Positions 14,289 through 27,150 of a stretch of 64,000 bases of DNA are shown here, in pieces. This DNA is from Chanos chanos. Its lineage: Eukaryota > Chordata > Actinopteri > Gonorynchiformes > Chanidae. The notes beneath the pieces are model-generated. The model was not told where the DNA came from. It worked only from the letters and a program-made list of their open reading frames with translations, and made no database searches. The stretch is taken from contig NC_044499.1 of the NCBI RefSeq assembly GCF_902362185.1, forward strand, positions 10,755,264 to 10,819,263, read 5' to 3'. A program made the translations under genes and the position numbers. Position 1 is the stretch's first letter, and every line of letters starts with the position of its first letter.

Positions 14289-17050
14289 TCAATCAAATGG
14301 ATGTTCAGGACAGCAAGGCTTCACTTTGCACCAGGAGTCAATGCAGCTACACGGGAAGAGCGAACAGATGTTACCATGATCATTAGCCATGAGGAGCACT
14401 ACATACTGAATTATTATGTTTTCTCTTTGAGTGGCAGTACAGAAATTTGAGAGGTAGCTTTAAGTGATGTCACCTCTTGTGGTAGACGCAGAGGCAAGCC
14501 AGGCGGGCAATGGTCTCTCCTTGTAGCAAGTCCTCTAGGCAGATAGAGCACTCTCCACTGTCCTTACTGAGCACATCAGCTACAAGGCAAAGGAGACAGG
14601 TTAGACAATTCTATGATGAACGGGAGACAGCATGGAACACATTACGATACCATAAACACATTCATAATAGCATGGATTATTATTATGTGCTATAAAAAGT
14701 TCTCCGATTTTCAAATACAGAAAGAAATAACCCACATTCACTCACTGGCCACTTCATTCAAAACATCTACCTTGTAGAAGTTGGTTAAAGCCTACAGCCC
14801 ATCTGCTATCATGCACATTTTTGTTAGCCATCCTCTAACCCTTCATTAATAGTCAGTTTCTGCCGACAGTACCACTCAACACAGCAGTGACACTGACGTG
14901 TGGAAAAACCCCTGCAACACTGCTGTGCCTTATACACTCATACCAGTGTGACACCCACTACCATAACACTATCTCCGCTGTATCGAGAATGGTCTGACAT
15001 CCAAATAACATCCTGACAATAGTGGTCTTGCAGTCAGAAACTGACCATTGATGAAAAGGGGTTGACTAATTGTGCAAATCTGCGATTGTATACCTCCATA
15101 GTGCACCTCATAATAGAAGTAGCCATTGAGTGTAGGTCCAAAGTGGGTGTTTTATAATTAAGTGAACAGTGAGTGTAGAGATATTTCACTGAGAGAGGAG
15201 GACAGTTTGAACATTTATCCAGTAAGTCAGACACTGGAGTAAAGTGATACTAACTGTTGTAAGGGAGAGGGGGTGATGTCAGACAGCTCAGCAGGTGGTC
15301 CTCAATCCTGCCTCCAGGGAATGGCTTGGAACAGAAGGGGCAGCGGATAGCTGTAACACAGAAGAATACATAAGGATATAATACTGAACAACTAAGTGTT
15401 GATGCTTAGTATACTGATTAGATTCCTGATTTTGTGTCATTTTCAGTAACAATAAACAGTAATAGATTTCACTTGATCCAAAACATACGCTATGCTATAC
15501 ACTTACTTAATTCATCTTGCATCAAAAGATAAAATGTAGAAAGAAAATTAATTTCCGCTGTTATGCGAGAACTCATGAGTTCAGGTTTTTTTTTTTTTTT
15601 TTACATTTGTAAAAACACTAACAATACATGGGATGACCTTACAACTGACTATCAAATGATCAGTTTTCCAAGCAAGATGACAACTCAGACACACTAAAGT
15701 GCAACAGTGCCCGCCTCAGGGAAGAAGCTGGGTGCAAGCTAACCCAGTCGGCCCACTTTCCCATTCACTGAACCACTGCCAACTGCACCCACGTGAGGTG
15801 TTTGACCCACTTCCTGCTAAAGCTCTAAGCATCACAGATGAATGTGAGAAATGAGTAGCGAGAAGTGGCATGAGACCTAATCACATATCAAACTCCTTTT
15901 TGACATGCTGCGTTCAAGTGAATAAAATCAAAAACAATATTATTATGTGATTTCTGTGACAAAATGTTTACATCTTGCCAAGCACCATCTTGTCAGACAC
16001 TCTAGAGGAACAAACCCGGGTACACTAATTCCCAAGGACTACAGCTCAACACTAGGTTTTACGGTGGGATTACTCTTCCCAATCCGCGCGGAGATCCTCT
16101 CAAGAATGCCTGAAATGTCTGGAAACCTCAAGCTTAATTACACACCAGTTCAGTCGCACCACATCAACACAATGGCCCTTTTGAGTGTCACATTTCGTAC
16201 ATTAACCTCTTTAAAACTGTTTTAATAAAGATACTCTGTCGGTCAAAATACGTAAATATTTAATTCAATAAACACCCGACTATTGTACACCCTAAGTACC
16301 GTACGTGCTCGCTAAGTAAACGTAGTTGTAGAAACAATGTCAAGAAGAGGACATCGAGAGTTTATACTTCTGGTTATGAAGAACCACGCAAACACTAAGA
16401 ACAAACCATAGTGGCAGATAGCTATGGCGTCAAAGCATTGCTGTTAAAATACCACAAGTTGGACAAATTCATTTACAGACGAAACATTAAAAAAATCTTT
16501 GTCATGCGTGAAGGTGTACAGTGAACTTACTGCCATGCCTATTGTTGACTCGATAGAGGCCAATCCAAGCTTCTGACACTGGCCGGGCATGGTTACCCCG
16601 CACCCGTGCGGATCTTGCTGTAACGTTGCGCCCAGAAGTGTGTCGACCGCCCGGTAAACGCTCAGAGAAAGTACGCTGAGGGATGCGGCCTGTTTCCTCT
16701 CCAGACAGGCGGTCATTACTCACAGGGCCTTCGGAACCGCCGTCATCATCCCGTTTGTCACTGACGCCGCTCTCATCTGTTGGTGAGGCCTGGCTTGTAA
16801 GAGATGGGGACATGTTGTGATCGGCAGGGCTTCCATCAGCACTCGCTTGCTGCCCAGTGTCCGAGTCACTACATTCTTCAGAGCGGCTACGGTTAGCCTC
16901 TGAATCATGATCGAAACTACCGGAGAAATCTACCATGAGACTAGTTGGCCTGTTGTTTCGGATACGTCGACAAGATTCGCGTTTAATACCATCTTTATCA
17001 AAAGTCGTTGAGACAGCGTCTTCTTGTAAGCGACTGGATCTAGTCCCCAT
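14289..17050 (-). CDS. ZNRF1/2-like E3 ubiquitin ligase (zinc finger plus RING)
   Basis: Four coding exons on the - strand in unbroken phase: 17050-16531, 15350-15255, 14579-14474, 14346-14289 (780 nt, 259 aa). Met-Gly at the start (MGTRSSRL) fits N-myristoylation, as in ZNRF1 and ZNRF2, which ubiquitinate proteins at endosomal/lysosomal and synaptic membranes. Residues 1-173 are Ser/Asp/Arg-rich and disordered. Residues about 175-205 carry the ZNRF zinc finger (IRCPFCSKPF, then H and SC). The RING is at about 216-257 (GECSICLEDLLQGETIARL, ACLCVYHK, CIDSW, CCPEHPFD). Length matches the family (227-242 aa in human). The last exon differs from the usual SWFEVNRSCPEHP, reading SWCKVKPCCPEHP with two extra cysteines. 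Whether it is a ZNRF1 or ZNRF2 orthologue or a third fish paralogue cannot be told. Confidence 0.85.
14739..15175. mobile_element. MITE with about 30-bp inverted ends in a ZNRF-like intron
   Basis: The left end CACTCACTGGCCACTTCATT is mirrored at the right end (reverse complement CACTCACTGTTCACTTAATT), with TA directly after the right end. No coding capacity. It resembles a very common fish non-autonomous DNA transposon whose internal sequence includes a 'taacccttcat' box. Assignment to Tc1/mariner rests only on the TA flank. Confidence 0.7.
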
Positions 17051-18520
17051 CTTTCACAAGTGCAGCTTGCTAGCTACGAAGGCTTCAGGCTAGCTATGCT
17101 AGCTAGCTTTACGGTGATTAACGACTGATGTGTCAACGACTGACTTGTGAGGGTCTGTTGTTTTAAATTTGAGTGACACTGTAATATTAACCGTTAAATA
17201 CTACGCGGCCAACTTTCCAAGTGCTTTGTTCTCTTGTCTTGGCATATGTTCACCACATCTTCTTCCTCTTCGCTTCCCTGCCGTTTCGTTTGTCCGCAGC
17301 GGCGGAAGTAGCGATACATATCTTTCCTTCTTTGCTCAATAGGAACTGTGACGCTGTTGGCCGGATGAACTTTGTTTGTCCAATGGCTACGCAGACCAGT
17401 AACTTATTTGAAAAAGATACAGTTGCATGCTGGTCATTTGCGTACGTCAAATGCCTGCAATTGTGGATACATGTCTTTATTAGTTTCGTACCCATGGCTT
17501 TCAATACCCAGCTTTTCTAAATGTAGGCTTAATAAAGTATTTCATCCTACGCGTTTTCCAGCGTAGTCTGCACGTAAAAGATCTGCCATAGTTTGAAACT
17601 ACTCAGGAAAGGCCACAGACAGTTCTGAGAATATTTCAGATAAACCTCACACAGTTTTCCATATTAATATGATGGTATGCTTATTAAAACTGTTCAGCCC
17701 CTCCAGACTGATAGTAGACTGTCGTCTGCCAGTCAGTGTACCTGGCCAAATGCTATTTAGGCAAATGACTCATTAGTAATAGAATGATGCAGACATTTCT
17801 TTCCAACAGAATGTGTAATTTTCCTCCCACACAACTTTCCAGGGAAATTTGTTGAGAAAACCCCCAAACCCCAAATCAAAATCCCCAAAACAAAATCACA
17901 AAACCAGTATCAGTCCTGAGAGGGATTAAGATGTTTGTCACTGTGAACAAGACTGTGATATACATATGGTGGTGTGCTTACTAACACTCCATACCGCATA
18001 CAAATACACACACTTACACAAACATTGTATAATTACCACATTCTTTTTTCATAATGCTTTTGTTGTCCTTTGTAAGTTTAACAATTCTGTGTGCATGTTA
18101 AACCTGTCTTAAATCTGCAAGCACTTAATGCTATCTCTCAACAACATGTTTGATAGATGACATACTGTGGTCCAGTCATTTCACATGAACATAATGAGGA
18201 TAGCATAGCTGCTTGTGTGTCAAACTTGCTTTACAAATGCCTTTCACAATACTACCTCTAACCAAGTAATCCCTTCAAAAGTACATGAGAACAAACAGCA
18301 ATAGGCCACAGATGATTGATCAATCAGTAGATGTGTGGTTAATCTTTTGGCAAAGCTGTCTTACAGAATTTGTAACAGGTCTATACAATGTGTCACAGGT
18401 CTAAATGAAATGACCTTAAATACTTGATCAAGCTCAGAGCTGACTGAATTTGTGTCACTGGGTTAGTGCTTGTAGTTTTGCTCTTGAATTTCTTCTTTAG
18501 TTTTGCTTATAGTGCTGTAG
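17051..18520. other. Gene-free region upstream of the ZNRF-like gene
   Basis: The first 100-200 bases should hold the ZNRF-like promoter. They contain a palindromic GCTAGC cluster at about 17069-17110 (GCTAGCTATGCTAGCTAGC). The rest is AT-rich and I recognise no gene or element in it. Confidence 0.4.
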
Positions 18521-18522
18521 GG

Positions 18523-18526
18523 TTGT

Positions 18527-18598
<72 letters not shown>

Positions 18599-18599
18599 T
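18523..18599. repeat. (TTCT)n microsatellite
   Basis: About 19 TTCT units. The open frame across it (Phe/Leu/Ser repeats) is an artefact. Confidence 0.95.
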
Positions 18600-18969
18600 T
18601 CATATCCACTTACTCATTTACTTACTCATTTACAGTCCATCAAGTTCATTTGTCTGGGTGTTTATCTTGGGGCATACCTCTTACATTCAGTTGCTAATAC
18701 TGTAGCGCCTATTCAATAGGATTTCCCAAATTAGTAACTTCTTCATTCAAGTAACGATCAAGTGTGGGTCAGGCAGTTGATTGTTACATTGAGGAAAGAA
18801 AGACAGATACTTAAAAAAATATTCTGTCTGACCTACATGGGTAAAGCATCGGAGGTGTCACTAAATCTACTCTGCATATGCATTATGCCCATGGTTATTT
18901 GTGTTTATTGTGTATATGGTTATGGTACACCGGTAAAACTCTGGGTCATACCACCTTCAGGAGTTCTCT

Positions 18970-19195
18970 GATGACTCTTCCATTGTTGGCTAGGGTTAGG
19001 GATAGGATTAGGTAGAGGCGGTGGACATACAAGTTCCTTGGTATGCACTTGAATAATAAACCAAACTTGTCACACAACACCAAGGCACTCCATAAGATAG
19101 GACAGAGCAGAATGTACTTGCGGAGGAGGCACAGAACTTTTAATGTATGCAACAAGCTACTCTGGATATTTTATCAGTCAGCTGTACTCAGCAAG
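18970..19195 (+). mobile_element. Fragment of a non-LTR retrotransposon (post-RT region)
   Basis: Readable as YKFLGMHLNNK, then KIGQSRMYLRRR and FNVCNKLLWIFYQSAV. This is the conserved stretch that follows the reverse transcriptase core in fish LINEs, with the usual FLG and KKGQSR-type motifs. Both ends are missing. At about 19190 it runs into an A/T-rich, possibly MITE-derived block (19192-19500). The clade cannot be assigned. Confidence 0.6.
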
Positions 19196-19969
19196 GTTAT
19201 AATAATTAAAATAATAATTTTAATAATGTTTTTATTTTGATAATATGTTTGTATTCAATCTGAATTTCTGTTAAGTTTTAGTTAGTTGAAGTGACAGTTT
19301 AATTAGTTTCAGTTTATTTTTAATTTCATTGACTCATTTCTATTCCGTTTTATTTTATTATAGTTTCAGTTTTAGTTTTAGTTTTAGTCAATTTAGTTAT
19401 GGACAAAAATGGTCAAGGATTACTGCAGCGTGAACAATAATCTATTTTTCATGGGTTTTCATGGTCAACCGTACCAGTATAGTTAACTAAACATCCCTAA
19501 AGAACTGAATGTAAAGGTTGTTAAAACCCTGTTAAATATGTCAAATTCTAGTCACATGTTAAGTTTGTCACTGACACTCTGTCTCGCTACATCTTTTTGC
19601 ATGAATAATGTGTGTTCCGTTAATGGTAACTCTGAAGGTGAACTTTATGTTTGTGGGATTTTTACCTTGTTATTTAGATGCTGCTACCTGATTTTACCGC
19701 CATAGCATTTTATCTTACTTACAGAATTCTTCTCACATACGCCTTTGATGAACACAGCAGTCTTTGTAACTCCCTCCTCAATGACACCATCCCACTAACA
19801 CTTCTTGATGACTTCAACAGCCTCCAAAATACAGATCAGTTTATCAACATCATCTTGTCACACTTACATTCATAAAACCTCATCCAATCAGAATCTACAC
19901 CAGCTCACAAGTATGGCAAACGTGGTTTTTACAAGGAGCTGGTCTACACCGAAACCTGTGTTGACTCCT

Positions 19970-20990
19970 CTCTTTGTATGAGATTACAAAGAAAAGAAGA
20001 GAAAACTGAGCTTCTGTTCTTTCCTGCAAAGAACTCCCCAACGATCGACACTGCAATCACCATCGAGGGATCTGTGGTGTTCCCCACCACAGCAGCCAAA
20101 AACCTAGGCATAACCCTCGACAACCAGCTAACCTACTCCGGTCACATTGTGGCAGTCACTCGATCCTGCAGATTCTCCCTATACAATATCAGGAGAATCC
20201 GCCCATTCCTCACACAACAGGCGACCCAGCTCCTGGTCCTAGCACTTGTCATCTCCCGCCTGAACTACTGCAACGTCCTGCTGGCTGGCTTACTGACCTG
20301 TGCCATCAGGCCACTCCAGCTCATGCAGAACGCCGATGCACACTAGTCTTCAACCTCCCTAAGCACTCTCATGTCACTCCACTGCTTACTACACTCCACT
20401 GGCTTCCGGTCGCTGCCCCCATCCAATTCAAGACACTGGTACTGGCCTACCAGGCAACAAGAGGCTCCGCCCCATCATACCTTCAGTCCTCAATAACTCC
20501 TTATACCACTACTAGAACCCTCCGCTCTACGACCTCTGGCCAGCTGACGGTCCCCTCACTTCGGGAACCCGGCAGCCGCTCCTCCCGACCACGCCTCTTC
20601 TCCGCCATTGCCCCTCGGTGGTGGAACGACCTCCCTCATACAGTTAGGACTGCGGAATCCCTCACCATCTTCCGCAAGAAACTGAAAACCCACCTCTTCA
20701 GAACCCACCTATCCCCCTAAGCCTAACACCCCTTCCTTAAAAAAAAAACAAAAAAAACAAACAAACAAAAAAAAACCCTTGTCTTGTATCTATGTTTGTC
20801 TAAGAATTCCAGGGCGCAATACGAAGGAGTAAATTGACGCTCAGTCTTTTTTAGCGATGTATGCTTATAAGGTATTAGGAATCCGACTGATGCACTGATT
20901 GTAAGTCGCTTTGGCTAAAAGCGTCTGCTAAATGCTAAATTGTAAATGCTAAATTGTAAATGCTAAATTATAAATTGTAGATTACAACTT
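19970..20990 (+). mobile_element. 5'-truncated L2-type LINE
   Basis: The C-terminal end of the LINE ORF2: TELLFFPAK, LYNIRRIRPFLTQQATQLLV, then a frame change at about 20340, later WWNDL and KTHLFRTHL. It is followed by a 3' tail (GTAAGTCGCTTTGGCTAAAA and repeated TGTAAATGCTAAAT) at about 20900-20985, typical of fish L2 elements. The RT catalytic core is absent. It matches the copy at 38624-40385. Confidence 0.85.
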
Positions 20991-21475
20991 TGTAGACCTT
21001 CCATTTTAAAATGGACACATGCATCTCACACCCCCTAATAAAGTTCTCTAACTTCTCTTCTCTGCTAAACCCTACCCTTCCCTCCAGGTCCTCTCACTGC
21101 AGATTTCATGAACTTTTATGAAGAGGTGCTCCCCAACCACATTCACAACTCCTTCAGCCATCAACCAGAAATGACGTCTGTCCCCACACTGGTTTGCCTC
21201 AAACATTCAAAGCATGTTCTGGGTTTAAAGCCTTAGCATTCTCATAGTTTAAAGTTTGATGAGCAGCCCATTCTGCAGCAAAACCTCCCCAATCCTGACG
21301 ACCTTTATCGACACCTGTGGCCCAGTACCAGTTACATTCAAAAGGGCTTATTTGACCCTTCCTCAAACTCAACTCTGGATCAGTGTCAAACGATAGACCT
21401 GTACCTGTTTAATCATATCAAACACTCTTAAAGGCAGTGCAAAACCATGAATGACCTTCTTGATGTCAGTTAGAC

Positions 21476-21668
21476 CAGTGATTCTCAACTGCAGCCCTGA
21501 CAGGCCCCTGTCCTGCATGTCTTTGTTTTAACTCAGGACTGACACACCTAATTTCACTGATCAGTTAGTCATCAAGCCCTTGATTAGCTCAATCAACTGT
21601 GATGATGAAGAGTTAAAACAAAGACGTGCAGGACAGTGGGCCCTCAGGACTGGAGCTGAGAATCACTG
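21476..21668. mobile_element. hAT-type MITE with 8-bp target duplication
   Basis: 193-bp element with inverted ends CAGTGATTCTCAACTGCAG and CTGAGAATCACTG-type right end. Flanking 8-mers are AGTTAGAC (21468-21475) and AATTAGAC (21669-21676), differing at one base, as expected for an aged hAT insertion. No coding capacity. It belongs to the same broad family as 31886-32111. Confidence 0.85.
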
Positions 21669-22390
21669 AATTAGACTACATGATGGGCCACTCTGCACAC
21701 TATGCTCTCTATCCTTGGGGTGATTGTTGAGTTGGGTTGTTTTTTTCTGTAAGTTTTGTACAATATGAGACTCTCTAACAGCATGGTTGTAAATCAGATA
21801 ATTAATTGTAACATATAGCCTATATTTTATATGCATATCAATTGAAATAGGACATTAGGCTACCACAAAACACCAGATCAGCTTTGGTGCTCCTGTTCTA
21901 GATGAGACTGCACGGTGTAATGGACCACTGATGTGGATAGCACACGTAATTCACTATTCGTGGTTGACCGGACACATCAGTGAAGTTGTGACAGCATCTG
22001 AAACAATATAAAAAGTGTGAGAATGTAGAGGCCTGGTCAGTAAATATTAGATTAAATGGAAAATATTTAGGCCCCATTTGTGTTGTGTAATCTGTGAATA
22101 ACTAGGGGCCTGAATGTTTTAGCTGCTTTACTGTAAAACATATTTGTTTACTGCCTCTTTTCATCTAATTTCTGGCAAATTAATTAATTTTTTTTTTTTT
22201 AAATAAATCATTTTTACTTTAAGATGCCGCTAGAGGGAGATGTAGAGCAAGACTTATAATCAAGCATATACAACACCTTTTGAATGCGTTGTGGATATAA
22301 CCTTTACAAAGGGTTCTACTTGAAACCATGAAGGGCTCTCCTATATGGACGGTCTTAGTCAGAACTCTTTTTTTAATGGCATTCTATTGT

Positions 22391-22724
22391 TGTCACGATT
22401 TGTTGAAGAGACTGGATGCATGTGCAGAATCTTCTCAGTTTTATTCAAACAGGCTTTGCCACAAATGACATCTTAGAACTCACAGGGTTGAGGATTTAGG
22501 CTTCATGACAGGCTGACGATTCAACACAAGGAATCAATACAATTCCACAGAGAGAACAATGGGCAAAACTAGGAGTATTTATATACAACTGAACAGGGCC
22601 AACTAGCTGAAAACAAGTTGAACTAATGGAATCAATTAACATGGTGAATGAAAGAAACCAGGACATCACAAACCTTAACCAAAGCTAACTACCAGATGGG
22701 GAAAGAGAGGACCAGGGCATAACA
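22391..22724 (-). mobile_element. Solo LTR fossil (Gypsy-like or other LTR retroelement)
   Basis: 334-bp fossil beginning TGTCACGA and ending CATAACA, flanked by a perfect 5-bp direct repeat ATTGT (22386-22390 and 22725-22729). Read on the - strand it has a TATATAAATA box, later an AATAAA signal and a TG...CA frame, as in an LTR promoter and R region. No internal region is present, so it is a solo LTR left by recombination. The identical target repeat suggests a modest age. Family is tentative. Confidence 0.75.
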
Positions 22725-22729
22725 ATTGT

Positions 22730-24505
22730 TTTATTGCCCATTTTTCTATCCATGTTTCCTTCTTCTACTCAGTACTATAATACTCTAATAGTCAACAAGA
22801 TGATGATATAAGATGGGAGATGTGTGTGAAGAGCAATCACTGGACATAACTGTCAATCATGGAGAGAGCTCTTGCAATGTAGGTGATTCTGCTGTTCTGT
22901 TGCCTGCCTAGAATTCCTATGTATGGTTAGACTGTAGTGCTAAAAACTATCACAATTTCCCAAGAATGAGAAACAGCAAATCAAAGCCACAATCTTCACT
23001 CCACAAACCATCATCTGACATGACATTCTGATCTGAACAACATGAGTGCCTCAGTAGGAAAACGCCAGATTTCATTGTTTGAATTGGTATGACAACTGAC
23101 TCCACATCAGCAAGGACACTGTGAGGTGGGCCAGGGTTTACAAACTGTTTTTGATTAGAAGAATGACTGGTAGTATATCTCAAAATGAGCATTATCCTCA
23201 GGAGGAATGTACACAGCCTCTATTAAATCACGATTAAATCTCCATGGGGTGATTCTGAAGAATACTGGGGTGATTCTGACGGAATCTGACTGATGCACTG
23301 ATTGTAAGTCACTTTGGAAAAAAGGGTCTGCCAAATGCTAAATTGTAAATTGTACTGAGTTATAGTACAATTCTGCATACAGGCAGTTAAGATATTGGTG
23401 ACTGTGAAACAACACCTATACATAAAACTCCTCTCATTTTCAATATTGGAATCAGTTTTTTTCAGGGTCTGGTCTTAACCTGCATCTATTTCAATACAAA
23501 ATTAGACCATTGTATGATTGTATATTTTGGTGGTTGAAAAATGAAGGTAAAAGAAATCCTTTTTTTTTTTTTTCAGAATTGTTGACTGGAAGAAAAAGTT
23601 TATATACTAGTTTACCATAAATTAATGTTATAGTGTGGTCATCAAAACAATCCCTGTATTTTGCATTTTTTACCAACTTTTTCTGTCAACACCTCATATA
23701 ATCTGTATTGCAGTGTGACATCACACTTTATTGAAAAATATTTAAAATGTTCATTAAATTTTAGGGACAGATTTTGTCTAATGTTAAAAAAACAGACATC
23801 CTTTTCAACATGTCATCACAAATATTTCACATATCTGTAGAATTTACAGTTATTTTTTAACTAATTTCTTTACATGCCAGCATTTTTGCCGCACAAACCT
23901 GTAGAAAGCTGTTGTAATATATTAAAATCCTGATGAGAATGTATTATATTCATGATATAATAAAGTGATGCAGTGTTTTGTCAAATACATCTTTATAAAG
24001 TAGTTTTAGTTCCCATACTAATAGTGTCACAACACAGGCTGCACATAACATCACAGGACAGGACAGGAGACAAGGCAGAATAGAAGTAGAGTAGAATATA
24101 AATTATTTTACAAATTAAATGATAGAAAAAAATATAATTCCATTTGGGATTGAAATCTTTGTGATTAAAAGTAACGTAAAAACATATTATCTGTTTAATG
24201 AAAAATGAAAAGTAAACACAATGAACATAATTGTAAACCCAAACTGCAAAATGGCCTGAACATGAACCATTGTGTAGAATTTTCCATAACGCAAATATTA
24301 AACATTTCATTTAGGGCACATTTGAGTATCATTCAGAAAATCCTTATAAATGTTAGTTTTCATATGGGGATATCATGAGATAATCTGAAAGATGAAGTTA
24401 TAGCAAAGTTGAAGATTTCACATACTTTCAAACATTTAGCTGCATTTAGGATAATCTTTCCAGTGCAGGGGAAAATATGATACCCATGATCAAAAGGGTT
24501 ACAGA
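22730..24505. other. Downstream flank of collectin A, outer edge of the duplicon
   Basis: No gene. Bases 22730-23210 resemble 40960-41370, and 23455-23520 resemble 41540-41590, so this is the far end of the duplicated collectin unit. Bases 23279-23350 are a short L2-type LINE 3' tail (TGCACTGATTGTAAGTCACT and TGCTAAATTGTAAATTG). From about 24250 the sequence is again shared with the flank of collectin B (32690 onward). Confidence 0.6.
23279..23350 (+). mobile_element. L2-type LINE 3' tail remnant
   Basis: Only the terminal tail is present. It is nearly the same as the tail of the element at 19970-20990. Confidence 0.7.
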
Positions 24506-24705
24506 TTTATTCTGCCATAAAATATAAAGACTTTCATTTCATTTTTCAAAAAAACAAAGCTTTAAAGAAATACAGACATTGAACCAATCTGGCATTAAGA
24601 AGATTGAGTGACACAGGGTATTGTGTGCATTGTTTATCATTGAATACGTTAAAAATACTCCCAGAAGTATAGATGAATTACAAATTTGTCATATTCAAGC
24701 ACAAA

Positions 24706-26597
24706 TTAAAGATTTACTATTTCACAGACTATGAGATGGGATGAGTTACAACTGATATCATTCCATAAACCATCGTTAACAATTATGGTGCAGTCTTCTG
24801 CCCCATTGCTATCATTGGGTTCACCATTGGTCCATTTGGAGAAATTCAATGGGCGTGTCTCCAAATCAACAAAGATCCCCTCATGCTGCCTGTCCGTTGC
24901 TCCAATGAGTGCATACGAGGAGCCAGTACTTGCCATAACTTTAGTTAGTGCTTGGTTTTCTTCTTCATTTCTTGGTAAGACCATTTTCCCACCAGTATCT
25001 CTACAGAACTTCACACCTTCATCAAAACTCATACTCAGTCCATCAGTCACATAGTATTTCTGTCCAACTTTACGGAAAGTGCGGAAAGTTGTAGCTGTAA
25101 AGGAAAGTGTAATTTGTATGAATATGTGATCACAGAGGTATTTCTAGTTTTAATCATTACAGAGCAGGACAACAGAGCAGTGTGAATAATAACACTTATT
25201 TAGTTATAATAGCCCACCTTTCTCTACCAGGGACAGCCTGGCTTTTAGGCTTGTGACTTCTGACTGAAGAGATGTGATCGAATGATCATTAACAACAGTT
25301 TCTGAAAGTGAAAAACAGAACACATTGTGTCCACACTTGCCTGTAATATTTCAAATCACCAAAAACCCTGCATTACCATTTACCTGACCTCAATCACAGA
25401 TCATTTACACACAGTTTGTAAAGTCTTTAAGACACTGAGGTAGAGTCCATCTACACACTGATATATGGTTGTTGTGTAGTGGTATGCAGAGTGATTCATA
25501 TAGTATGTTTTTATATATACACTTATATGTGTGTGTGTCTGTGCGTGTATGTGAGCCTGTGTGTGCACATATGTGTGCTGTACACTTTACATAGTTTCTG
25601 TTTAATATAAATAAATGGCATACATTGTAAATTATGTGGCCATCCATCTACACTGGAAATTCATGGTGATGATAAATAAGCCACTAAAAGACTGTGAGTA
25701 TCTCAGCAACCCAGACCAGTAACCCAGGTCATTGATGGAAGATCAGGTTCAGTACTTTTGAGAACGTTGGTGTTCTTTTGGGTGAAGTTGTATAACTTCA
25801 TATATATTAAATTAACTTATGTTATAATTTTCCAAGTGTTGTAATGTATGTTTTCCAGATTCCTGAAGCCTATGTGGTGAAAGCAATTTATTTACACTTG
25901 TTATGTGTAAACTGGAGAGGTGGAAAACCAGTTTATCAAGGAATTTGACAGATGGGATCAAAACACAAGTTCAGTAATCTACTCCATTTATTCTTTAAAA
26001 ATCAAAGATTTTTCAAGAATTGTTTTTTCCATGCCACTAATGTCTATGTGGGAGAAATGTGTAAATTCCCTTGAAATTAAATAATAAGATAATGAAAATG
26101 ATTGTGTTTTAGGATTAATCAATACATTAATACATTTAACACATTATTACCTGTTTTACCTGGCTCTCCCTTTCCCCCTTTGGGTCCAATTGGACCTGCA
26201 GGGCCTTGCTTTCCTGGAGGTCCTTGCACACCGATACCTGAGAACAAGAGAGGCAGAAAATTCAAAGAATTTCCTAAAACTTCCAGACAGCTTGTTCTTA
26301 CATTCACTGCTAAATAACCGTTGTGCATGCATTCAGTCTGCTTTTTACTTTTGACCTGTTGCAAAGAGACACACCTGGGTCACCTTTGTCTCCTTTTGGT
26401 CCAACAGCTCCATCCCTCCCATCTTTCCCATCTCTCCCATCTCTGCCAGGAAGACCATTGTGCCCAGGAGTCCCTGGGACCCCAGCATAGGCTGGGCAGC
26501 TCTGAGAAAGAGGATTTGTTGTCTCAGTTCCAACTCTCACAAGCAGGTTTAGCTGCAGGAGCAGCAGAGCAGTGAGACACTGCTTGTATAGTGCCAT
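24706..26597 (-). CDS. Collectin A: mannose/hexose-binding lectin with EPN motif
   Basis: Secreted C-type lectin of the MBL group, which binds microbial sugars and can trigger the lectin complement pathway. Four coding exons on the - strand: 26597-26375, 26237-26151, 25301-25218, 25094-24706 (783 nt, 260 aa). Signal peptide about 1-24 ([20 protein letters not shown]), then a Cys-containing N-terminal segment (QSCPAYAG), Gly-X-Y collagen stalk (about 35-103) with one broken triplet at GDPGIGVQG (the usual MBL kink), coiled-coil neck (about 105-131, exon 3), CRD (about 132-260). The CRD has all four cysteines. It also has the full calcium/sugar set: EPN, the Glu of AEDC, and the Asn-Asp of WND, a mannose-type site. 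A non-coding leader exon ends at 27052. A polyadenylation candidate is TTTATT at 24506-24511. It is the likely orthologue of zebrafish hexose-binding/mannose-binding lectins. Confidence 0.93.
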
Positions 26598-27051
26598 CTG
26601 GTGTGATCTATGGAAACATAACTGCTAAACGAATAAAATTCATTTTGAAATAAGAGAAGACAAAGAAGAAGAACAATTTATAGAGAACATCTAAATTTTG
26701 TTTTTGTTTGTCAGAAATCTCTGTAACAACAGCAGACTTTAGTATGTTATTCGGGGGAGTATTTGCAGACACTTATCTAGCTCAAAAGTTAAACCAACAA
26801 GGCTGCAGTTATGACAAAATGATTTTTCCTTTTCCAGACTTCATCCATTTAGCTATGAATCTAAACTGTGTTATGTTTCTCTACTTCCATACTTCCATAC
26901 TCTTCCATACTTCTCTTCCATACACAAAAGTCACAGAAAGGATGAAATCTTAACATGCTTTGCTCAAACTTATTTGGATGTTTGGAGTATATTAAATGTA
27001 TATTCTTTTATGGATTCAAACTTTAAAATTCATCAGAAAATGTGCACATAC

Positions 27052-27150
27052 CACAGGTTACAGGAATTGTCCGGCTTGGAGATACTGGATTCTGAAACAT
27101 TTGGGTAAATGTGTCCTGGTTCTTTGGAGAATGAACTTTGATCTTTGAGC
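27052..27150 (-). promoter_or_regulatory. Leader exon of collectin A with TATA segment missing
   Basis: Non-coding exon whose donor (TGTG then GTATGTGC) lies at 27052/27051. The matching acceptor is a few bases ahead of the start codon in exon 1 (TTTCCATAG). Aligned with copies B, C and the orphan copy, the sequence beyond GAGAATGAA jumps directly to CTTTGATCTTTGAG. About 85 bases that hold the TATA box in B and C are absent. A (TA)n tract lies farther upstream at about 27199-27227. The upper limit of the exon is approximate. Confidence 0.6.

Noticed and set aside
26321-26575. Antisense open frames over collectin exon 1 (also 34207-34440 and 43253-43486)
   Set aside because: Mirror frames of the Gly-X-Y collagen codons, without their own start context or homology.
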